DNA of 64,000 nucleotides from Asparagopsis taxiformis (lineage: Eukaryota > Rhodophyta > Florideophyceae > Bonnemaisoniales > Bonnemaisoniaceae), in NCBI GenBank assembly GCA_030407315.1, contig JALQPE010002935.1, forward strand, positions 1 to 64,000, in the 5' to 3' direction. Shown here one piece after another: positions 55,026 through 64,000 of this stretch. Position numbers and translations under genes: made by a program. Numbering within the stretch: position 1 is the stretch's first letter; each line of letters begins with the position of its first letter. The notes beneath the pieces were generated by a model. The model saw nothing but the letters and a program-made list of their open reading frames with translations, was not told the DNA's origin and did no database searches.

Positions 55026-58000
55026 ATGACGCAACCGCCGCGCGAAAGACCGCCTCCGTTACCACCCGAAACAGTGGTCCTGTTTCAGACCCCTACCGCG
55101 AACTACAAACTCGAGATACGCGTCGGATATAATCTACGCACGGCCACCGCGGTGACCGCTGTGCTTGATACCGGCGCGGGCCCGAGCCTCATTCGCGAGA
55201 ACGTATTAAGCGCTGATTGGAAGCGCCTCGCTACGCCGCCGACGCTGCGCTGCGCGATTATCGACGCGAATGGACGACGCCTCGCGCCGAACGCGTCGTT
55301 GCGACTTAGCGTTCTTCTAGGTGCCCGCGCGCACCTTCAAACTTTCCTGGTGATGCCGCGCTTATCCGTCCCTTGCATTCTGGGAGCAGACTTCATCGAC
55401 CGCGTGGTTCGGATGATCTATACTGGGCCGCAGCGCGCGTTGCGAACCCGCTATGGAGACCACGTTCCGATGCTCCCACGAACGCCGACGAAACCGCGCC
55501 GCGCACCGACCCCCAAGACTACCCGACCAACAGATTTCGCGCCAATCCGCGTTGCGCGTCGCACGTCGATTCCGCCGTATGCGACGCGAGCTATCGAAGT
55601 CACCACGGGCGCTGACGGGCGCTGCATCACGATACCCGCGACCGACCTCTACGGGCAGAAGCTGCTTCGTCTAGCCAACGGTGAAACGCTGGTTAAAAGG
55701 AACGTGCCCTTCAGTGTGCATGTGCACAACGCCGGCACCCGCCTACAGGTATTGCCCAAAGGCATGAAGCTGGGCGCCGCGGTGCCCAACCCCGTAGGTT
55801 GCCTACAAGTTGCACAAGAGGCACCGACCCCGCAAGACCGACCGCCCGACGATGCGACGCCACGCGACGCGACGAACCCGCCGGACCCGCGCGAAGCCGA
55901 CGGAATTGCGAACGCGACGCCGCACTGGGAAGATCTCTTACGCACGACGCTACGCGATGAGCGAGTAGACGATGACCTACACGCGCGAATTATCGAGATG
56001 CTGCGAAAGCACGAGCGCATGTGGAATGGCACGCTCGGAGCCATCCACGCGACAGAACACCGCATCGAACTGGTTCCGGGGGCGACCCCCGTCAACCAAC
56101 CGCCGTACCGCGCCGGACACGCGCCGCGCGAAATTATCTGTACGCAAGTGGATAAGATGCTCCGCGCCGGAGTGATCGAACCTGCTACATCGGAATGGGC
56201 GAGCCCGGTCGTAGTCGTGCCTAAGAAGGACGGGAGTTCCCGCTTCTGCATCGACTACCGCCGTTTAAACGCCGCTACCGTAAAGGACGCGTATCCGATT
56301 CCGCGCATGGACGATTGCGTCGATTCGCTCGGTAACGCGACGGTTTTCACTACGCTGGACTGCAACTCGGGATACTGGCAGATCCCAGTAGCGCACGCCG
56401 ACCGCGACAAGACTACGTTTACGTCGCATGTTGGTACGTATCGCTTCCGCCGCATGCCCTTCGGACAGTCGAACGCGCCCGCGACGTTTCAGCGCGCGCT
56501 CGATATCTTGCTCGCGAACGTGAAATGGCAGCACTGCCTAGTCTACCTGGATGACGTAATCATCTTCTCCGCAGACGTAAACGCGCACGTGCATCACGTC
56601 GACGAGATACTGGGAATCCTCGGACGCGCTGGCGTTTCGCTTAAATTCGCGAAGACTGAGTTCTTCAAGCGCTCGGTAGACTACCTGGGACATACTATTT
56701 CGCCGGGGAAGCTATCCGTACCGACGACGAAATGCGACGCGCTGCGCGATGCGACGTATCCGACGACGAAAACGCAGCTGCGCAGCTTCCTGGGGACGTG
56801 CAATGTATACCGCCGATTCGTCGAGAAATTCGCGTTCATAGCCGCGCCGCTTACGCAGTTGTTGAAGAAGGACCAAGGAGATAACCTACCCGCGCCGACG
56901 CCGGAGCAAACGCGCGCGTTCGAATCATTGCGACAAGCGATGCTATCTCCGCCTATCCTCCGTCTGCCGCGCGAAGGGCACCCGTATGTGCTCGACACCG
57001 ACGCGTCGCAAGGACAAATCGGATGCGCGTTACTACAGTTAGACGCCGACGGAGACATATTGCATCCAGTCGGATACTGGTCGCGCACGCTTAACGACGC
57101 GGAGCGTAATTACTCGACGACGGAACGCGAATGCCTCGCAGTGGTATGGGCTGTGTTACTACTACGCGCATACCTAGAAGGACGGAAGTTCACGGTTCGA
57201 ACGGACCATAATTCGCTGTGCTGGATTCTAAATATGACCTCCGCGGAAGGACGACTCGCGCGCTGGCGATTGCGACTCGCCGAGTTCGAGTTCGACGTCG
57301 AATATAAAAAGGGTAAACGCCATGTTATCGCCGACGCGCTCTCGCGAATGGCCACGCGAAGCGGCGACGAAACGGAAATACCAGACGAGATACCCTGCTT
57401 CGACGCCGCGAACATCGTCGAACCGCACGCGGACGCCCGAACTAACGCTGCGCTACTATGCGACTACGCCGAATATTATCCTAGCCTGGATTGTCTACTG
57501 ACATCTCGAGCATGTATCGAACCACCCGTATCTGCTGACGAGTGGATACGCGAGCAGGCTACGGACGAGTTCTGCCAGAACGCAAAACGCGACGTCGAGA
57601 CCGCGCCGCAATCGCGTTTTCACCTGTCCCCCGATGGGATTCTCATGAGGACCGCTCCGCTCGATGATGCTACGCAGATAGTCGTGCCCGAAACCATAAA
57701 AGGGCGCATTTTGCGAGCTAACCACTACGCGGTAACCGCAGGACACCCGGGCGCGCGACGCATGTATGACGCAATCCGACGCGCGTACTACTGGCCGATG
57801 ATGAGCGTAGACGTCTATACTACGGTGAGACAGTGCGACGCGTGCGCACGCAACCGCGTTACGCAATATCGCCATACGAACGCCCTGAAGCTATTCCCCG
57901 CGACGCGCCCGCTCGAGGACGTCGCCATAGACATACTGGGTCCGTTGCCCGAGACGCCACGCCAACGCCGCTTCGTACTCGTAATAGCAGACCGCTATAG

Positions 58001-59249
58001 CAAGCTCTGCCGGCTTATCGCGCTCGGACGCGTATCCGCACTCGCCGTCGCGAAAGCATTTTGCCGAGACTGGGTTTTCGTATATGGACCGCCACGCACG
58101 CTGCTTTCTGACAACGGACCGCAGTTTCGCTCGAAGTTGTTCCAAGAAACATGTGCGCTGATGGGAACGCGAAACATTTTCACGACGACGTACCATCCAC
58201 AATCGAATGGGCAGGTCGAGCGTATGAACCGCACAGTTGTCGCGATGCTACGCCACTACGTCGATGAAGAGCGAAAGGATTGGGACGAGCATCTGGATAC
58301 GCTAGCGTATGCCTACAATCGCGCGATACACCGCTCGACGAATACGTCGCCATTCGAACTGACACTCACGCGCTACCCTGTATCGCTGGGCACGGAACAA
58401 GTGGACACTATCCGCAGCACGCCGTTCCTTCGCATGGAGTTCCTCGCGCGACTATCGGAAGCGTACGCGCGCGCGGCGAGTGCGTTGAAGAAGGCACAAG
58501 CAAGATACAAGCGCGGCTTCGACCGCAGTGTACGCACGGTGAACAAAGGTGTCAAGGTTGGCGACCAAGTGTATCTGGACACGCGCGCGGGAGCGACGAC
58601 GCAGGCGCAGCGAGATGAGGGTACGCGCGCGTCGAAATTGGACTACCCTGTCTCCGGCCCCTTTCCCGTAATAAGTTGCCGCGACCATACCTACGAAATC
58701 GTGATAGACGGTGTACCCGAACTGGTCAGTTCCGACCGCATCCGCCTCGCCCCTCAACCCGCGTCGCACGTACCCGTCGTGCCTGACAGCTCAGAAGGCA
58801 ATAACAATACGGAAAACGCGAACGATGCGCCGCGAGCGGGCGAGCACGAACTCGACGACGCGCGCAGGGTTAACCCGGAAGCCGGGTACGGGACGCGCGA
58901 ATTTATGATCGACAAGCTGATGGCCGAAGGCATCGACGACGCTGGAGAGGCAGTCTTTCGTGTGCGATGGAAGGGCTATTCATCGCGCGACGATACTTGG
59001 GAGCCCATGCGTTCACTACCCGCGCCAATCGTCGCACGCTTTCGCAAGGAGTTGAAGCGACTAGCGTCTAATGGCGCCGGGCAGGTCACCGAAGCCAACC
59101 CCGAAGTGCCGCGCAACCGCCGGAAGCCCCCAGTGAAAAACCCCACCCCCGAAACGACACGCGTCGCAGCGCCGCGACGAACGCCGCCCCGCCGAGCGAG
59201 CGCGAGGTTAGCGGACAAGAAGACGCAGCGTCACCCGCCACGTAACTAA
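55026..59249 (+). CDS. pol: Ty3/gypsy chromovirus Pol with C-terminal chromodomain
   Basis: 1407 aa, intact. Protease DTGA at about 48 (AVLDTGAGPS); reverse transcriptase with YLDDVIIF at about 505; RNase H LDTDAS at about 656; integrase H/H/C/C site (HYAV..GHPG...CDAC, about 897-937); DDE core D in AIDILG (about 966), SDNGPQF (about 1028) and GQVERMN (about 1063); GPF/Y-like motif (SGPFPVI); and a chromodomain at about 1295-1345 (RVRWKGYSSRDDTWEP). Chromodomains steer integration to methylated-histone chromatin. The intact frame suggests recent activity. Confidence 0.95.
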   Translation: MTQPPRERPPPLPPETVVLFQTPTANYKLEIRVGYNLRTATAVTAVLDTGAGPSLIRENVLSADWKRLATPPTLRCAIIDANGRRLAPNASLRLSVLLGARAHLQTFLVMPRLSVPCILGADFIDRVVRMIYTGPQRALRTRYGDHVPMLPRTPTKPRRAPTPKTTRPTDFAPIRVARRTSIPPYATRAIEVTTGADGRCITIPATDLYGQKLLRLANGETLVKRNVPFSVHVHNAGTRLQVLPKGMKLGAAVPNPVGCLQVAQEAPTPQDRPPDDATPRDATNPPDPREADGIANATPHWEDLLRTTLRDERVDDDLHARIIEMLRKHERMWNGTLGAIHATEHRIELVPGATPVNQPPYRAGHAPREIICTQVDKMLRAGVIEPATSEWASPVVVVPKKDGSSRFCIDYRRLNAATVKDAYPIPRMDDCVDSLGNATVFTTLDCNSGYWQIPVAHADRDKTTFTSHVGTYRFRRMPFGQSNAPATFQRALDILLANVKWQHCLVYLDDVIIFSADVNAHVHHVDEILGILGRAGVSLKFAKTEFFKRSVDYLGHTISPGKLSVPTTKCDALRDATYPTTKTQLRSFLGTCNVYRRFVEKFAFIAAPLTQLLKKDQGDNLPAPTPEQTRAFESLRQAMLSPPILRLPREGHPYVLDTDASQGQIGCALLQLDADGDILHPVGYWSRTLNDAERNYSTTERECLAVVWAVLLLRAYLEGRKFTVRTDHNSLCWILNMTSAEGRLARWRLRLAEFEFDVEYKKGKRHVIADALSRMATRSGDETEIPDEIPCFDAANIVEPHADARTNAALLCDYAEYYPSLDCLLTSRACIEPPVSADEWIREQATDEFCQNAKRDVETAPQSRFHLSPDGILMRTAPLDDATQIVVPETIKGRILRANHYAVTAGHPGARRMYDAIRRAYYWPMMSVDVYTTVRQCDACARNRVTQYRHTNALKLFPATRPLEDVAIDILGPLPETPRQRRFVLVIADRYSKLCRLIALGRVSALAVAKAFCRDWVFVYGPPRTLLSDNGPQFRSKLFQETCALMGTRNIFTTTYHPQSNGQVERMNRTVVAMLRHYVDEERKDWDEHLDTLAYAYNRAIHRSTNTSPFELTLTRYPVSLGTEQVDTIRSTPFLRMEFLARLSEAYARAASALKKAQARYKRGFDRSVRTVNKGVKVGDQVYLDTRAGATTQAQRDEGTRASKLDYPVSGPFPVISCRDHTYEIVIDGVPELVSSDRIRLAPQPASHVPVVPDSSEGNNNTENANDAPRAGEHELDDARRVNPEAGYGTREFMIDKLMAEGIDDAGEAVFRVRWKGYSSRDDTWEPMRSLPAPIVARFRKELKRLASNGAGQVTEANPEVPRNRRKPPVKNPTPETTRVAAPRRTPPRRASARLADKKTQRHPPRN

Positions 59250-61092
59250 CTCCCGAACTGCCGCCGGGCTCGGCGGACGCGCGAACTAAGGCAGCCATCT
59301 ACGCCGACCGCCGACTAAGTGGGCCACGCCCCGCGGAAAGCCCTAATGTGTAGATAGCTACACGCACCGACACATCACCGATACGCTGCGGTCGACGCCG
59401 AGGGCGTCCGCAGTTAACCTTATCGCGCAAGGATGCCGCTGCTACCACCGCCACCGATTGCGCGCGCAAGACGTCAGGAAGCGCAACCGTTAACGTGGCG
59501 CCGCGCAATTGCCCGTCACGCAACGCCAAGCGAACACGCCGCGTTCCGCTGGGGTGTCATGCTAATCATAGCTAGCCTGAGGCCGTCAAATCGCGGAATG
59601 AGCTGGCGCCGTTCGTCGAGCGAAAGTGCGGATAGCGCATACACAACCGCCCAACAGGGGCACACGCGACTCCTATGCCACCCGCACCATTTACCCGCCT
59701 CTATGGACGCTCCTTCGTGTAAGGCCGCCCGGGCCTAGCGGCCGCGCCGCGCGAAGAAGAAGGAGAACGCACAAGAGACGTTGATGCACGTCGCGGGAGA
59801 CACAGCAGTTGGCCCGGCGCGCCGCCCGTTCGCCATGCGAAAGCCGGTACTCGCCGACACGAAAGCATCAGCGACGGTCACCCTCACTAGAAGGATGGAA
59901 AGGGGCTCAGGACCCGCTCAGCCTGCACGCGCTCGTTCGGAATTCGCAATGCCACGCGCGCCGTTCTTCGCCGCGCCACGCAAGAGTTCTACGCTTACGT
60001 TGTGTTATTTTCGTGACGATCCGCCGCGCGCCTACCGACCCACCGCACTCGGGCTCTAGAACGCTTCATGAAACCTGTACGAGTCTGGTTACCAGCGGGC
60101 GTTCTATTGACTCTGGATGGTGGAGCGAGCTGGAATCAGCGATGAGTTTTCGCGCGAAAACGGGGAACGACGTTGGAATCAAGCGTGGGGCTGGCCCGGC
60201 TGGTCAACAGTGTAGCCGTCCCATGGAAATTGCCCCATTGGGAAATTACTAGGAGTAGTGACAGCCGCATTGCGCCGCCGTCCAGCCTACTCCCGCGCCG
60301 TGACGAAACGTCCCCTGCTGTCGCCTTTTGATTGGGCGACGACACACGCCGACTACCGCGAGGCGCGCGAGCTTGGTGGAAAGACGCAATCCCCTGGAAG
60401 GACGCGGGTCTCCACTGGGAATATAGCGGCACCCACGTGCACGCTTACCCCTCTCCAGCGGAAGCGAAATGGACGAGAGAGGCTCCTAGAAGATGTAATC
60501 CCGCTTACGCCTCCTAATAACACCAGCAGCCCCGTTTTAGACGCGATAGTTGCGTGCGCCACGACCGACCCGCGTCCATCCGAAGCGAGCAAACGAGCGA
60601 CCACGTGAGCGAGGAACCAATACGCGACGCAAACGAACACCTGCCATGGCGTCAGACGAATGCGCTGCGAACTAACCGCCGACGAAAGACGCTGCATACG
60701 ACGAACCGACGAAGCGCATACGCCCCGACAAAGTTCCCTCGGACGCGCTGTCCTCTCCCTAACCCTTCTTTCGCCCCCGTACCCCCATCCGCACTTTGCA
60801 GCATACGCGCCACACCTTCGCACGCGCCCGTAGGACGTCGTCGTCCGCGTGTCCCCCGAGCGCCGACGTGATCACCCAGCAAACACGGCCTCAAACGTTG
60901 GACGCGCACGCCGCGGCGGCCGAAGCCCATTATGACGCGGCAACCGCCCCATATGTTCGACCGTGCGCCGAGGCAAACGAGAAGCTACAAGGCGTGTACC
61001 CAGGAGGAAAGGCGACTTAGAACAGGAAAGGCAAGGATACGTTTATTTGAGGTAGCCTGGAACGTCAGCGAGGGATGTACGGATGATAACGA
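59250..61092. other. chromovirus 3' region, no gene
   Basis: GC-rich, stop-containing on all frames beyond short stretches. A purine run (AAGAAGAAGGAGAA) near 59753 could be a polypurine tract, but no LTR matching the 5' region follows it within view. Confidence 0.35.
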
Positions 61093-63936
61093 CTACGGAT
61101 TCGCATGCGCGTCGTCGTCGCGGCGCGTACGACGACTGGAAGTGCTTCCCACCGCATTGCGCGCGCGAGCACGGCTTGAGGCTGTGTCTGCTTGGTGACC
61201 GCGTCGACGCTCGGGATTCAACACCCGGACGACGCGCCCGCCTTGCACCCCGAGGCGCAAAGGCGGGATACTAGGAGGCGCCGACGTAGCCCCCGCAGCG
61301 CGAGAACGAGTCATTGGACGCGCGCCGCCGCGACCCACTCCAACACCCCGCGCCGTCGATGTCGCTCCGGACGCCGTTTCATCCTGCATCGCCTCCTCTT
61401 GTAAACCGCTAACCGACTGCGTCTCGCCGTTAGACGCGACCACCCCATCCGACACAGCGGGCGACCGCTGAACCGAGTCGATGATATCACTCAGCGTAGC
61501 GCCAAGTCGATGCGTGCGCTCGATAGTGTTTTGAATCTGGCGGACCGTCTCCTTCTCGCGCGCTTGATATTCGCGACGGACAGCCGCGACGCGCCCCTCG
61601 TCCCGCTTACGCTCGTCAGCAAGGCTAGCATTGGCAGCTGCAAGCGCACGCTCCGCCGTTTCTTGAGCCGCATTCGCAGCTTCGCACTTAGTTTGCAGCG
61701 CCGTAATCATCGCCCGATTGCCGTCGACCTCGCCTTGATGCGCCGCCGTGCGTTCTTGAAGAACCCGAACTTCGTGACGAAGATGATCCAGCCGCGCCGC
61801 GTCTTCGCCGGCCTTCCTCACCAACGCCTCGTCATGTACGCGCGCATCTTGAAGAGCCCTTTCGGCTTTACGCTGCGACGCTAACGCCTCAGCGCGGATC
61901 TTGGTTGCCTCTGCGACGCGCGCTAGAGCGTCATCACGAGCCTGAGCTACTACGGTCACTCGCGACAGGGCCTCGTCGCGGCTCCTTTCGATCGATTCCA
62001 GACGCGACGCCACTTCTTCACGAGCCCGTTCGGATGCCGCGGCACGCGACAAGGCATCATCACGCTCTCGTTCGGCGCCGCACAGCTGTCGTCGTAACGC
62101 GCGAACGCCCGTTTCGTCCGTCGATACGCCTGCCTCTGCGACGACTATTGCCGTGCTCGGACCGGCTCCCCCGGACGCCACAACCTCGCCCGCCGCTGTA
62201 GCATCGTCTGAAGCCCGGTTCGCGCCTTTCAGCGCTTGTAACTCGTTATAGACCTTGACGTATTCCGCGCGCAGCGCCGCGTCGAGCTGAGTGACGTCAA
62301 TCGGCGCGCGAGGAGCCTCGGAGAATAGTGAATAGCGACCATCGCGGAAGCGTCGTCGCTCGATAGCTAACAACGCCGCCATGCCAAGGTACTGTGCGTA
62401 CTCTCGCGAGTCAGTCGCACGCATGACGTGTAATTCGTTGGAAGATAACGCCGATAACACGGAATCGATAGTCACGACGTCGCCCGCCTCTAAGTTCGCG
62501 AACGCATCGCGCGACGGGTTGCGTGGGGACTTCAGAAGGATGTGTGGAATTTCGGTATGGCGATGTACGCCCAGCGCGCCATGCGACCAATCGACAGCGC
62601 CACGTTCTGCGTTCCAAGGCAGCCATTGACCGCCCTCCCTGAGATCGACGCCCGGCGCTACTTCGAAGACGGGAGTCTCGTCCCACGCGCAAGAGCGGTG
62701 CTCCCGTAGAAGGCTTTCTAGGTGCGCCGTTGAATACGTGCCGCCGCGTACAACCGCCGATGCGCCGATACGTTCGATGCCCGCGATAAGTTGGTCGCTC
62801 AGTCGCAAGATGCGCCGCTCGACGTACGCAACGTGCAACCAAGCGGCAGCGACCATTACGACCCATTCGCTGAGGGCTATCGCCCAGAAATACGAGCGTG
62901 TTTCAACAGAGACGTTCAGACCGAGCAAGACCGACGGCGCGTAGTGGAAAACACAAGGGAGCGGCACTGACAACGACTCGGGAGCCTCGGGCCAGTCACG
63001 CGCGTCGTAGCGCGAGAAGAACGCGCCGACGCGGTCTTCCGGGAATTCGCGAAACTCGACGTCGCGATATGTAACAAAGTAGCCGCGCGATTGACGCAAG
63101 CGCAATTCACGGCGCGATTCAGACCGCATGGCCGATTCCAGGAACCACGGCACGCTGGTCTCGCCTTCGTTATCGACGTCGTTCCACGGCACGCCGCTGT
63201 CTAACAGGAAGCCGGCACTGGGCGCTGCCGCCCAAGGGTCAATGTGGACAAACTCGTCGCGGCGCATGGTACGAAGTTTGGCCAAGTGGCGCACGAGTCG
63301 CTCGTCAGCCGCATCCTCCAAGAAATACGCGTCGCAGGGCAAGTTCGCCGGCACAGCCAGGTCGCAAAGCGCAGCGTCGCGTCGCGCATCCCACACCGAC
63401 TGCGCGTTTCGATGGCCAGGCAACACGGCGTACCGGTTAACGTCGGCAATGCGGTCCCAGAGGAAGCGGCGCGGATAGAACTGAAGGCGACTGAGCTCCG
63501 GCCAGGTCGGGAGCGGGCGAGGAAGGAAGCGGAACGCCACGGGATCGTCGTACCGCACGCGAGGCGCCGGAGCGGGAGCGTTCTGCGCGGCCGAAGGAAG
63601 TGAGACCGACGCAGGCGGGGGAACAGAACGAAGAAGGATGCCAGTGCCCGAGCGAGTCCCGGTCGCGGAAGTTGGCGTCACGGTAGCGTCCACGGTCGCG
63701 ACGACGTCGGATAGCGTAGCGCCGTCACCCCCGCGTGCGCTCGACGATGCCGGCGCACCCGCGTTTGAGGAGGAGGCCTGCGCCATGGACATGTAATAAG
63801 GGCTCTCGGGGCTCGACGGAAAAGGAATCGAAACGCGCGCAGTGGACGGAGAAGCATGGGGCGCAGGCACAGTTTCGTTGCCAGGAGGTGCGCCGGCTCG
63901 GAGCCAGCCGGGGAGCGAATCGTTGTCTTGCGCCAT
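61093..63936 (-). CDS. long antisense ORF of unknown function with coiled coil
   Basis: About 947 aa from MAQDNDSLPGWLRAG at 63936 (an earlier non-ATG start at 63990 is possible). The N-terminus is Pro/Ser/Ala-rich. A globular part follows with FRFLPRPLPTWPELSRLQF, RRFLWDRIADVNRY and a hydrophobic stretch (AIALSEWVVMVAAAWLHVAY). Then comes a ~230-residue heptad-like region of repeated R-D-E/D-A-L units (SRDEALSRVT, ARDDALARVA) predicted as coiled coil, and a basic tail with GRGGARPMTRSR. No family recognised. The base composition matches the chromovirus, so it may be an extra antisense gene of that element, like those known from some plant gypsy lineages; a host gene is also possible. Confidence 0.6.
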   Translation of the reverse strand: MAQDNDSLPGWLRAGAPPGNETVPAPHASPSTARVSIPFPSSPESPYYMSMAQASSSNAGAPASSSARGGDGATLSDVVATVDATVTPTSATGTRSGTGILLRSVPPPASVSLPSAAQNAPAPAPRVRYDDPVAFRFLPRPLPTWPELSRLQFYPRRFLWDRIADVNRYAVLPGHRNAQSVWDARRDAALCDLAVPANLPCDAYFLEDAADERLVRHLAKLRTMRRDEFVHIDPWAAAPSAGFLLDSGVPWNDVDNEGETSVPWFLESAMRSESRRELRLRQSRGYFVTYRDVEFREFPEDRVGAFFSRYDARDWPEAPESLSVPLPCVFHYAPSVLLGLNVSVETRSYFWAIALSEWVVMVAAAWLHVAYVERRILRLSDQLIAGIERIGASAVVRGGTYSTAHLESLLREHRSCAWDETPVFEVAPGVDLREGGQWLPWNAERGAVDWSHGALGVHRHTEIPHILLKSPRNPSRDAFANLEAGDVVTIDSVLSALSSNELHVMRATDSREYAQYLGMAALLAIERRRFRDGRYSLFSEAPRAPIDVTQLDAALRAEYVKVYNELQALKGANRASDDATAAGEVVASGGAGPSTAIVVAEAGVSTDETGVRALRRQLCGAERERDDALSRAAASERAREEVASRLESIERSRDEALSRVTVVAQARDDALARVAEATKIRAEALASQRKAERALQDARVHDEALVRKAGEDAARLDHLRHEVRVLQERTAAHQGEVDGNRAMITALQTKCEAANAAQETAERALAAANASLADERKRDEGRVAAVRREYQAREKETVRQIQNTIERTHRLGATLSDIIDSVQRSPAVSDGVVASNGETQSVSGLQEEAMQDETASGATSTARGVGVGRGGARPMTRSRAAGATSAPPSIPPLRLGVQGGRVVRVLNPERRRGHQADTASSRARARNAVGSTSSRRTRRDDDAHANP

Positions 63937-64000
63937 CGGTAAACGAGCACGCGCACGACGGAGACGAGGAAGCGAGCGCGAATGGCACAATGGAACAGAG

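Overview
This is a nuclear DNA window from an intron-poor eukaryote, and almost all of it is mobile or mobile-derived. The evidence is Ty1/copia and Ty3/gypsy chromovirus retroelements, spliceosomal-type introns (GT..AG with pyrimidine tracts), AATAAA signals in LTRs, a chromodomain, a SET domain and Plavaka-like and DUF7869-type transposases. The host cannot be named from sequence alone. A red alga or another intron-poor lineage would fit, but that is a guess.

Layout. 1-5685: a copia element (copy A, + strand) whose 5' LTR lies outside the window. 5686-34412: a 28.7 kb accessory block, mostly on the minus strand. In transcription order (right to left) it holds a ParB-like/DNA methyltransferase fusion (31362-28416), a DUF7869-type transposase (28018-25643), a beta-class DNA methyltransferase fused to a SET domain (24467-21279), a Plavaka-like transposase (19061-15261), and two copies of a ParB-like gene followed by a 2-oxoglutarate/Fe(II) oxygenase (14070-10957 and 9429-5772). 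A shortened DUF7869 derivative without its catalytic core sits on the + strand (32771-33819). Hairpin arrays, inverted repeats and satellites separate these modules.

34413-49439: a second copia subfamily (copy D, + strand), split by a nested insertion of the A subfamily (copies B and C, minus strand, 35918-44507) with a perfect 5-bp target duplication CTCTA. 49440-51699: a 5'-truncated Plavaka-like transposase. 51700-64000: GC- and CpG-rich DNA with a chromovirus (gag, pol with C-terminal chromodomain) and a long antisense ORF of unknown function with a coiled coil, probably part of the same large element.

The most interesting content is the accessory block. It combines DNA-modifying enzymes (two amino-methyltransferases, two possible oxidative demodifiers), a histone-methyltransferase-like domain and three ParB-like proteins, all beside transposases. 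I read it as a mobile or transposon-domesticated chromatin/DNA-modification system; this is inference. Many genes carry single-base frame breaks, several at homopolymers, so uncorrected assembly errors and real decay cannot be separated from this sequence.
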